DNA of 64,000 bases from an uncultured Ectothiorhodospiraceae bacterium (GTDB taxonomy: Bacteria; Pseudomonadota; Gammaproteobacteria; Nitrococcales; Nitrococcaceae): assembly GCA_913061005.1 (NCBI GenBank), contig CAJXSH010000001.1, positions 124,001-188,000 of the forward strand. The letters run 5' to 3'. Made by a program: the position numbers and the translations under genes. Positions 44,054-51,571 of this stretch are shown piece by piece. The notes beneath the pieces were generated by a model. It was not told the origin of the DNA. It saw only the letters and a program-made list of their open reading frames with translations, and ran no database searches. Every line of letters begins with the position of its first letter. The stretch's first letter is position 1.

Positions 44054-46261
44054 ATGGCTACCGAATCGTTGAATGACCACGGCGCTGACCCGGGCTTTGT
44101 GTCCTGGGTCGCGGATCTGCCGCTGAATCTGGGTGATGAAGACCGTGATCGGCTGGCACGGGCCTGGTCGCTGGCGCAGACCCACTACGCCGACCAGCGA
44201 CGGGCCGCCGGTGATCGGCGCATGGATCATGCCCGGGCGGTTGCCGACATCCTGGCCGGACTGGGGCTGGATGCGGATTCGCTGATCGCCGGTCTGCTCC
44301 ATGACCTGCCGGTATGCGGGGGGCCGGATGTGGCGACCCTGGGGCGTCTGGTCGGCGAGCCGGTGGCCAGTCTGGTGGATGGCTGTCTGCGCATGGGGCA
44401 GGTCAGCCGGCTCCATGGTGCCGGCACCGCTGGTGACGAGAGCGCCCGGTCCGAGGCACTGCGCAAGATGCTGCTGGCCATGGCCCGGGATATTCGCGTG
44501 GTCTTTCTGGTGCTCGCCGAGCGGCTGCACGATATGCGGCTTTTGCGTGATCGCGATGCAACGATGCAAAAGCGCATCGCCCGCGAAACCCTGGATCTGT
44601 ATGCGCCGCTGGCCAATCGGCTGGGCATCTGGCAGATCAAATGGGAGCTCGAGGATCTTTCATTCCGCTACCTCGAGCCCGATACCTACAAGCGCATCGC
44701 CACTCTGCTGGCCGAGCGGCGGGTGGATCGGGAGCGGTTCATCGACGCCATGCGAAGCCGCCTGATGGAGGCGCTCGGCGAGGCCGGGCTCAATGCCGAG
44801 GTGACCGGCCGGCCCAAGCACATCTACAGCATCTGGCGAAAGATGCAGCGCAAGGGGCTCGGCTTTCACGAGCTCTATGACCTGCGGGCACTGCGTATCC
44901 TGGTGGACAGCGTCCCGGACTGTTACGCCGCGCTGGGGCTGGTGCACAGCCTCTGGCAGCCCATCCCGCGCGAGTTTGACGACTATATCGCCAGTCCCAA
45001 GGAAAACGACTACCGATCACTGCATACCGCGGTGGCGGGCGAGGGCGGACGGACGGTCGAGGTCCAGATCCGCACCCGTCAGATGCACGAACAGGCCGAG
45101 CTCGGCATCGCCGCGCACTGGCGCTACAAGGAGGGCCGGGGCTCGGACCCGGATTTTGATGCCCGGGTCGCCTGGTTACGCAAGCTTCTGGAATCCTCCG
45201 GCGACGGTGACAGCGACAGCGATAGCGACCTGATCGACCGTTTCCGTGCCGAGGTCTTCGAGGATCGGGTCTATGTCATCACCCCCCGGGGAGATGTGGT
45301 GGACCTGCCACGGGGCAGTACGCCGCTGGATTTTGCCTACAGCATCCACAGCGAGATTGGCCATCGCTGCCGTGGCGCCAAGGTCAACGGCCGTATCGTG
45401 CCACTGACCCAGGCACTGCAAAGCGGTGATCAGGTCGAGGTGCTGACCGCCCGCAATGCCGAACCCAGCCGGGACTGGCTCAACCCGTCGCTGGGCTATC
45501 TGACCTCGCCGCGGGCCCTGTCCCGGGTTCGCGCCTGGTTTCGCCAACAAGACCAGGCCCGCAACATCGAACAGGGCCGCGACGTCCTCGAGCGCGAGCT
45601 CCATCGACTGGGCCTTGCCGATGTCAATCTCGAGGCCCTGGCCGGACGGTCGCGCTACCCACGGCTCAACGACTTTCTCGCGGCGATCGGTCGTGGTGAA
45701 GTGACCGGTGCCCAGATCGCCGGTCTGCTGCGGGATCGCCTATTGCCCGATGCCGATGCGCAGACGCGGTTGACCGGCCGTCAGCGTCGACGCCCGGCCA
45801 CCGGCGGCGACCAGGACGACGTCACCATTCACGGCGTGGGCAATCTGCTGACCCGGCTGGCGCGCTGCTGTCAGCCGGCCCCGGGGGATGCCATTGTCGG
45901 GTTCATTACCCGGGGCGAGGGCGTGAGTGTCCACCGCAGCGACTGCAGCAATCTGCGCCGGCTGCAGGATACGGCCCCGGAACGACTCATCGAGGTGAGC
46001 TGGCAGCCCGCCGGCGAACGCTATTATCCGGTGGACATAGCCCTCGAGGCCTACGACCGGCGGGGATTGATCCGTGATATCTCTTCTTTGCTCAACAACG
46101 AAGGCATCAACGTGACCGCAGTCAACACCCGCACCGACCCCGGTGATCAGATGGCGCGCATGACGTTGAGCCTCGAGGTGCTTGATGTCGATCAGCTGAG
46201 CCGCGTCATGGAGCGTATCAGCGGACTGCGAAACGTGCGTGATGTCCATCGCGCCAGCTAA
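44054..46261 (+). CDS. relA: RelA-type (p)ppGpp synthetase
   Basis: A 735-residue long RSH protein that makes (p)ppGpp on stalled ribosomes. The synthetase has the EFDD signature (about 306) of monofunctional RelA enzymes, not the RFKD of bifunctional ones. The hydrolase region is partly kept (MDHARAV, LLHDL) but the ED pair after HD is replaced by PVCGG and the DRLHNMR motif reads ERLHDMR, so hydrolysis is probably lost. TGS (RVYVITPRGDVVDLPRGST) and C-terminal ACT domains follow. It is divergent from lexA, with the SOS boxes just upstream. A second, SpoT-like gene is expected elsewhere. Confidence 0.92.
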   Translation: MATESLNDHGADPGFVSWVADLPLNLGDEDRDRLARAWSLAQTHYADQRRAAGDRRMDHARAVADILAGLGLDADSLIAGLLHDLPVCGGPDVATLGRLVGEPVASLVDGCLRMGQVSRLHGAGTAGDESARSEALRKMLLAMARDIRVVFLVLAERLHDMRLLRDRDATMQKRIARETLDLYAPLANRLGIWQIKWELEDLSFRYLEPDTYKRIATLLAERRVDRERFIDAMRSRLMEALGEAGLNAEVTGRPKHIYSIWRKMQRKGLGFHELYDLRALRILVDSVPDCYAALGLVHSLWQPIPREFDDYIASPKENDYRSLHTAVAGEGGRTVEVQIRTRQMHEQAELGIAAHWRYKEGRGSDPDFDARVAWLRKLLESSGDGDSDSDSDLIDRFRAEVFEDRVYVITPRGDVVDLPRGSTPLDFAYSIHSEIGHRCRGAKVNGRIVPLTQALQSGDQVEVLTARNAEPSRDWLNPSLGYLTSPRALSRVRAWFRQQDQARNIEQGRDVLERELHRLGLADVNLEALAGRSRYPRLNDFLAAIGRGEVTGAQIAGLLRDRLLPDADAQTRLTGRQRRRPATGGDQDDVTIHGVGNLLTRLARCCQPAPGDAIVGFITRGEGVSVHRSDCSNLRRLQDTAPERLIEVSWQPAGERYYPVDIALEAYDRRGLIRDISSLLNNEGINVTAVNTRTDPGDQMARMTLSLEVLDVDQLSRVMERISGLRNVRDVHRAS
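45209..45229 (+). repeat. Short Asp-Ser codon repeat inside relA
   Basis: Alternating GAC/GAT and AGC codons encode DSDSDSD in the linker after the synthetase domain. It is a 6-base microsatellite of 3.5 copies, in-frame, in a flexible linker. Confidence 0.5.
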
Positions 46262-47915
46262 GCGATCGTCCCGATGGCCGGGGTGGTGCCGTGGTCGTGT
46301 CCTGGTGGCCGCGATGGCTCTGGCGGCCGGACCGGTCCAGGGGGCGGTGGGGGCATGCGGCGCATCGGGGACCACATCGATTGCGGCGGTCACGGGCCTG
46401 ACCGGCGAGGCGATCGCCGAGGGCGAGCCTGTCGTGGTCGAAGCCACCGTGACCGCCAGTTTTCTGGGCGAGGACGCGCTGGATGGGTTCTATCTGCAGG
46501 GTGGCACTCCACCGGCGGGGGTATTCGTCTATGCACCCGGGTTCAAGCCGCCGGCCCCGCCACGACACGGCGAGCGATGGCGTCTGCGCGCCCGGACCGG
46601 GCGCTATCGGGGTCGGATCCAGCTCGAGGCCGTCGAAGGGACGCGCTTTTGTGGAAAGGCCCCGGTGGCGCCGGTCGAGCTGGATGCAACTCGCCGACAT
46701 CGCCTCCCGGCGCTCGCCGATCGGCTTGTTCGTCTCAAGGGGCCGTTGACCGTGGCGGATGTCTACAACCTTGGCCGCTACGGCAGCCTGGGCCTGGCGG
46801 TTGGCGGGCGGCCGTTTCACCCGGCCAATGGCGTAGACGGCGGCGCCCGGCTCGGGGTCCTGCTGGATGACGGCAGTTACCGCCGACAGCCGCGACCCCT
46901 GCCCTTTGTGGATAAAAACGGCGTGCGGCGGGCCGGGGATCGGGTCGGGGACATTACCGGCATCCTGACCCGGGCCTTTGGCCATTGGCGGATCCATCCG
47001 CTGGATCCGCCGCGTTTCGAGCCTCGCAACCCCCGTCCCGAACCGCCCGGGCCCGGTGACGGGCTGCGGGTGGCGCAGTGGAACCTGCGCAATTACTTTG
47101 TCGATCTGGGCAGCCGCGGCGCCCGAACACCCGGGGATCTCGAGCGTCAGCGTCAACGGGTGCGATCGGTGGTCCGTCATATCAACGCCGACGCGCTCAT
47201 CCTCCATGAGGTGCAAAACGATGCCGCAGCGGTGGAGGATCTGCTGGCCAGCATCAATCGCGACCTGGAGGGGCGGGACCGCTATCGGGCCGCTTTCCGG
47301 GGGGGCGGCGAGTCGGTCATCCGCACCGTGATCCTCTATCGGCCCGATCGCCTGCGCGTGACACAGCGGCGACGCGCTGCCCAACCCATCCACCCCCGGC
47401 CGCCCCTGTGGGTGCGGTTTGATCGTCACGGGGGTGATGAATTCGCCGTGCTTGCGGCGCATTTCAAATCCCGGGGTGGCTGTCCCGAGCGCGGCGATCA
47501 CGACCGTGGCCAGGGCTGTTGGGCGCAGCGGCGCGACGCCCAGGCTCGAGCGCTGGTGCGTTGGTTGGACGGGCTGTATCCCGAACCCGGCTCGATGCCG
47601 CCGACGCTGGTACTCGCCGACTTCAATGCCTATGCCCTCGAGACCGCGATGCGGACCTGGCGAGATGCCGGTTTCATGGATCTGATCGCCGCTCGCGTCC
47701 CGCCGCAGGATCGCTACACCTACAACTACCGGGGCGAGAGCGGTTACATCGACCACGCACTGGCAGGCGGTGGGCTGTCTGCACAGGTGCAGGCGGTGGA
47801 TATCTGGCATATCAATGCCGACGAGCCGGCCTATCCCTACCGCCGCGGGGCGGGAATCTGGCGGGCATCCGACCATGATCCGGTGATTGTCGAGCTGCGC
47901 CCCCCGGCAGAATGA
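46242..47915 (+). CDS. Secreted ExeM/NucH-like endonuclease/exonuclease/phosphatase
   Basis: A 557-residue extracellular DNase-like protein. The N-terminus has a signal region (RVLVAAMALAAGPVQG). A beta-rich OB-like domain (about 40-280) precedes the EEP nuclease (about 285-555). Nuclease motifs are RVAQWNLRNYF, LILHEVQND (catalytic Glu), LAAHFKSRGG, VLADFNAYA and ASDHDPVIVEL. This order matches ExeM/NucH exonucleases that degrade extracellular DNA. The ATG at 46242 lies within the last codons of relA (20-base overlap). Confidence 0.87.
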   Translation: MSIAPAKRSSRWPGWCRGRVLVAAMALAAGPVQGAVGACGASGTTSIAAVTGLTGEAIAEGEPVVVEATVTASFLGEDALDGFYLQGGTPPAGVFVYAPGFKPPAPPRHGERWRLRARTGRYRGRIQLEAVEGTRFCGKAPVAPVELDATRRHRLPALADRLVRLKGPLTVADVYNLGRYGSLGLAVGGRPFHPANGVDGGARLGVLLDDGSYRRQPRPLPFVDKNGVRRAGDRVGDITGILTRAFGHWRIHPLDPPRFEPRNPRPEPPGPGDGLRVAQWNLRNYFVDLGSRGARTPGDLERQRQRVRSVVRHINADALILHEVQNDAAAVEDLLASINRDLEGRDRYRAAFRGGGESVIRTVILYRPDRLRVTQRRRAAQPIHPRPPLWVRFDRHGGDEFAVLAAHFKSRGGCPERGDHDRGQGCWAQRRDAQARALVRWLDGLYPEPGSMPPTLVLADFNAYALETAMRTWRDAGFMDLIAARVPPQDRYTYNYRGESGYIDHALAGGGLSAQVQAVDIWHINADEPAYPYRRGAGIWRASDHDPVIVELRPPAE

Positions 47916-47936
47916 GCCCGGGCCACTCCGCCGTTG

Positions 47937-47965
47937 TTGACAGGCGACGGCGCCAGACTGCTAAC
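47937..47965 (+). promoter_or_regulatory. Candidate sigma-70 promoter of the 48008 gene
   Basis: A perfect -35 TTGACA (47937-47942) is followed after 17 bases by GCTAAC (47960-47965), a weak -10. It lies 42 bases before the ATG at 48008. Confidence 0.45.
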
Positions 47966-48007
47966 TTGCCATCTTTCAATCGACACCTAGCCCTCTGGAG
48001 GCCGACC

Positions 48008-48550
48008 ATGGACCGAATCATCCCCGCCCGGGCATCGCTCGTCTGGATGGCGATGGCGCTATTAACGCTTGGGCTTGCCACGCCGGTCTTTGGCCAGGGC
48101 AGCGATGGCGATATCCAGGGCAAGCGACAGGAGCTCCAGTCGCTGCGCCAGTCGCTGGCGGCGATCCGGCAGAGCACCATGGAGGCCAATCCCGAGCTGG
48201 CCGAGCGCCAGTCGCAGCTCGAGGACCAGATGATGGCCCGGATGCGTGACGAAGGGGTCCGTCCGCGGCAGGATATTCGCCGGCTTCAGGATATCGCCAG
48301 CGAACTGCGGCAGGAGGGGCTTGAGGATGCTCGCCGCGAGTCGTTGATGAGCGAGTACCAGTCGACCCGCCAGGAACTGCTGGCCGCTCGCCGGGCGGCG
48401 ATGGACGACCAGCGGATCCGGGACTCCCAGTTGGCGCTGCGCGAAGAGATGGTGGCGGCCATGACCGAGCAGGACGCCGACGTGCCAGAGATGATCGATC
48501 GGTTCGAGGCGCTACGCGAGGAGTTGTCCGGCGCCGGTGGCGGCCGCTGA
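48008..48550 (+). CDS. Periplasmic coiled-coil protein, function unknown
   Basis: A 180-residue protein. The signal peptide ends near ATPVFGQG (about 30). The mature part is almost wholly helical and rich in Gln, Glu, Arg and Met, with coiled-coil heptads (ELQSLRQSLAAIRQS, RRLQDIASELRQEGLEDA). A strong GGAGG precedes the ATG at 48008, and the candidate promoter precedes it. I do not recognise a family; Skp-like or structural periplasmic roles are possible but unproven. Confidence 0.7.
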   Translation: MDRIIPARASLVWMAMALLTLGLATPVFGQGSDGDIQGKRQELQSLRQSLAAIRQSTMEANPELAERQSQLEDQMMARMRDEGVRPRQDIRRLQDIASELRQEGLEDARRESLMSEYQSTRQELLAARRAAMDDQRIRDSQLALREEMVAAMTEQDADVPEMIDRFEALREELSGAGGGR

Positions 48551-48573
48551 GTCCGGCCGTCGGGTAGGCATCG

Positions 48574-48969
48574 ATGGAGTTGACCCTGGGGACACCGTCA
48601 TTGCTTTTTCCGGCGGTGTCCCTGCTGCTTCTGGCCTATACCAACCGCTTCCTGGCCCTCGCCTCGCTGATCCGTGACCTTCAGGCGCAGTACAGCACCA
48701 CACCGCGGCAGAGCCTGGCCGCGCAGATCGATAACCTTCGCCGGCGGGTCCGTCTGATCCAGTCCATGCAGGCCACGGGCGTGGGCAGTCTGCTGCTTTG
48801 TGTGGCGAGTATGTTCGTGCTCTTCGGTGGCCTCGCCGAGGTCGCCGGGTGGTTGTTCGGGGCCAGCCTGGTATTGATGATGCTCTCGCTGGCGCTTTCG
48901 GTCCGCGAGATATGGATCTCGGTGACTGCGCTCAATATCCAGCTGGCCGATATGGAGTCGGGCCGATGA
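48574..48969 (+). CDS. DUF2721 membrane protein
   Basis: A 131-residue protein with three hydrophobic helices (about 8-28, 66-86, 90-110) around a basic cytoplasmic segment (LIRDLQAQYS, RRRVRLIQSMQATG). The pattern PSLLFPAVSLLLLAYTNRF matches DUF2721, a family of unknown function common in marine proteobacteria and cyanobacteria. The stop overlaps the ATG of the diguanylate cyclase gene. Confidence 0.8.
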   Translation: MELTLGTPSLLFPAVSLLLLAYTNRFLALASLIRDLQAQYSTTPRQSLAAQIDNLRRRVRLIQSMQATGVGSLLLCVASMFVLFGGLAEVAGWLFGASLVLMMLSLALSVREIWISVTALNIQLADMESGR

Positions 48970-50051
48970 ACCTGCCCCTCGGTGCGTTGTTGCCCGGTGA
49001 GGATCCGCGTCAGTCGTTGCGGGTCCGCCGCTTTTTGCTTGCATCGACGGTCTACCTGTTGGTCATTGCCTTTATGGGGCTCTATGTCCGCCAGGGACTG
49101 CTGGACTTTCATGAGTGGCGACTGACCACGTTGTTGATCGTCCTGGTCAACCTGGCGCTCTATGCGTTGTTGCGCTCGGGGCGTAACGAGCGATTCGCCG
49201 ACCCCAGCCTGACCGGTATCCAGATGTTTGTGGTCTGCCTGATCATGGGACTGACCATGTATCTGCTCGATGGTGGCCGCGGCGGCATTCTGCTGTTGTT
49301 TCTGGTTTTGCTGATGTTTGGCGTGCTGCGGCTCAACGCCCGGCAGTTCACGGCCCTGGGCGTATTTGCCCTGGTTTGCTACGGCGTGGCGGTGACAGCG
49401 GTCTGGCAACAGCGCCCGGCGGCCTTCGACGCCCAGGTCGAGCTCTTGCATCTGGTGGCACTGGGGACCCTGGCGCCCTGCGGCGGGTTCTTTGCCGGCT
49501 ATGTCAGTGGCCTGCGCCGGCGCTTGAGAGAACGTCAGATCGACCTGCAGCGTGCCCGCGAGGAGGTCCACGACCTCAAGGTGCTGGATCCGCTCACGGG
49601 GGTGAGCAATCGCAGCGCCATCATCGCCTTTCTGGGTCAGGAGCGAGAGCGGGCCGATCGGCTCGACCAACCCCTCGCGGTGCTGCTGGTGGATCTGTAT
49701 CGGTTCAAGCGCATCAATCGCGAATTCGGTCACCGGGTAGGGGATCAGGTGCTGTACGAAACCGCCCAGCGCCTGCGCGGTTGTATCCGCGATATCGACG
49801 GCCTGGGCCGTTATGGCGGCGAGGAGTTCCTGCTCGTGTTACCCGACGCCGACGTCGACGAGGCCGGTCGGGTCGCTGCCCGGGTGGCCGATCGGATCGA
49901 GTCACGCCCCATGGCGGGGCTGCCGGCCAATTACCGGCAACGCTGCACGGTTGGCGTGGGGCTGCTGGCCGCCGCGGATGACGATATCTGGCAGGTCATC
50001 GAGCGCGCCCGGAGCGATGCCGAGGCGCGGCAAACGGAACCGTCGCGATGA
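48966..50051 (+). CDS. Membrane diguanylate cyclase (GGDEF)
   Basis: A 361-residue protein that should make cyclic di-GMP. Six predicted membrane helices (about 23-190) precede a short coiled linker and a GGDEF domain (about 200-350). The active-site motif RYGGEEFL is intact, with the substrate segment DLYRFKRINREFGHRVGD. No EAL domain is present. The start ATG overlaps the DUF2721 stop, and its own stop overlaps the ppx start. Confidence 0.9.
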   Translation: MNLPLGALLPGEDPRQSLRVRRFLLASTVYLLVIAFMGLYVRQGLLDFHEWRLTTLLIVLVNLALYALLRSGRNERFADPSLTGIQMFVVCLIMGLTMYLLDGGRGGILLLFLVLLMFGVLRLNARQFTALGVFALVCYGVAVTAVWQQRPAAFDAQVELLHLVALGTLAPCGGFFAGYVSGLRRRLRERQIDLQRAREEVHDLKVLDPLTGVSNRSAIIAFLGQERERADRLDQPLAVLLVDLYRFKRINREFGHRVGDQVLYETAQRLRGCIRDIDGLGRYGGEEFLLVLPDADVDEAGRVAARVADRIESRPMAGLPANYRQRCTVGVGLLAAADDDIWQVIERARSDAEARQTEPSR

Positions 50052-51562
50052 AGCGTCGGCGACGGCCGACGGATGATGCCGAGGTGGCGGCCGTTGACCT
50101 TGGCTCCAACAGCTTTCACATGATCGTTGCCCGACCCGAGGGCGATAGCCTGCGGATGATGGACCGACTCCGCGAGCCGGTCCGGTTGGCCGCCGGGCTG
50201 GATGACAAGCGGCGCCTGGATGCGGCCGCCCGCGACCGGGCGCTGGCTTGCCTCGAGCGCTTCGGGCAGCGCCTGCGGGGTCTGCCCTCGCAGGCCGTTC
50301 GTGCCGTCGGCACCAACACCCTGCGGCAGCTGCGCGCCGCGGATGATTTCCTCGACCGCGCTCAGGCGGCCCTCGGCCACCCGATACAGATCGTCTCGGG
50401 CTACGAGGAGGCGCGGCTGGTGTATCTGGGTGTCGCCCACAGCATTGCCGGTGATGACCGGCGCCGGCTGGTCATGGACATCGGTGGCGGGAGTACCGAG
50501 CTGATCATCGGCGAGGCCTTCGTGCCACGACAGATGGAAAGCCTGCACATGGGATGTGTGAGCGCCACGCAGCGGTTTTTTGCCGATGGCCGCATCACCG
50601 AAAAGACCCTGCAGGCCGCGGAGCTCGCCGCCCGACGCGAGCTCGAGCCGATCGCAGCGCGTTATCGCCGTGCCGGCTGGGAACGGGCGGTGGGTGCCTC
50701 GGGCACGATCCGCTCGGTGGAGCGCTGCCTGCGGGATAACGGGTGGTCGGAAAACGGCATCCACCCTGCCGGGCTTGCCCGGTTGCGGGCTGCGCTGATC
50801 AAGGCCGGTCGCGTCAACAAGCTCACCCTCGATGGTGTCAGTGCCCGTCGCGCCGAGGTTCTGCCCGGCGGTTTTGCGGTGCTCAGCGCCGCCTTTGACC
50901 AGCTTGGAATCGCCCACATGGACGCCGCGGATGGCGCGTTGCGCGAGGGGCTTTTGTTCGACCTGCTCGGTCGTATCCGACACGAGGATGTCCGAAGCGC
51001 CAGTATTGCCGCCATGGCCCGTCGCTATCACGTGGATACCGAGCATGCCGGGCGGGTGGCCGATACCGCCGAGCAGCTACGGCGCATGGTGGCCGATGCG
51101 TGGCAGCTCGATGAGCCGGGCATGGCCGATATGCTGCGCTGGGCGGCATCCGTCCACGAAATCGGCCTGGATATCTCTCACAGCCAGTATCACAAGCATG
51201 GCGAGTACATCCTCCGCCACAGCGACCTGGCGGGGTTCTCGCGCGAAGATCAACAGGTCATCGCGACACTGGTCCGCGCCCATCGGCGCAAGTTCCCGCG
51301 TGCGGTTTTCCGTGATCTGCCCCAATACTGGCAACGCCCGGCAATGCGCCTTGCCATCGTGCTGCGACTGGCGACCACGCTGCACCGTGCCCGGACCGCC
51401 GAGCCACCGCCGCCGGTCTCGGCGACCGCCGAGGGCAAGACATTGCACCTGGCCCTTGCGGATCGCGGCGGGGGGGGACACGCGCTGATCGAGGCCGATC
51501 TGCAGGAAGAGGCGGATTACATTGCCGCGGCCGGCTACAGGTTGCTGACAAGCCGGGGCTGA
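50048..51562 (+). CDS. ppx: Exopolyphosphatase/pppGpp phosphohydrolase (Ppx/GppA)
   Basis: A 504-residue ASKHA-fold phosphatase. The phosphate-1 motif is AVDLGSNSFHMIV, phosphate-2 is DIGGGSTELIIG, and the C-terminal HD-like domain begins near residue 320. It degrades polyphosphate from the end and/or converts pppGpp to ppGpp; sequence alone does not separate Ppx from GppA. It is convergent with ppk, nine bases apart, and follows the diguanylate cyclase with a four-base overlap. Confidence 0.9.
   Translation: MKRRRRPTDDAEVAAVDLGSNSFHMIVARPEGDSLRMMDRLREPVRLAAGLDDKRRLDAAARDRALACLERFGQRLRGLPSQAVRAVGTNTLRQLRAADDFLDRAQAALGHPIQIVSGYEEARLVYLGVAHSIAGDDRRRLVMDIGGGSTELIIGEAFVPRQMESLHMGCVSATQRFFADGRITEKTLQAAELAARRELEPIAARYRRAGWERAVGASGTIRSVERCLRDNGWSENGIHPAGLARLRAALIKAGRVNKLTLDGVSARRAEVLPGGFAVLSAAFDQLGIAHMDAADGALREGLLFDLLGRIRHEDVRSASIAAMARRYHVDTEHAGRVADTAEQLRRMVADAWQLDEPGMADMLRWAASVHEIGLDISHSQYHKHGEYILRHSDLAGFSREDQQVIATLVRAHRRKFPRAVFRDLPQYWQRPAMRLAIVLRLATTLHRARTAEPPPPVSATAEGKTLHLALADRGGGGHALIEADLQEEADYIAAAGYRLLTSRG
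51470..51477 (+). repeat. Run of eight G in ppx
   Basis: An uninterrupted (G)8 tract at codons 475-477, encoding Gly residues about 30 residues before the C-terminus. The frame is open through it. Such tracts are slippage-prone, so it could be a sequencing-error or frameshift hot spot. Confidence 0.6.
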
Positions 51563-51571
51563 GCCCGGCGT

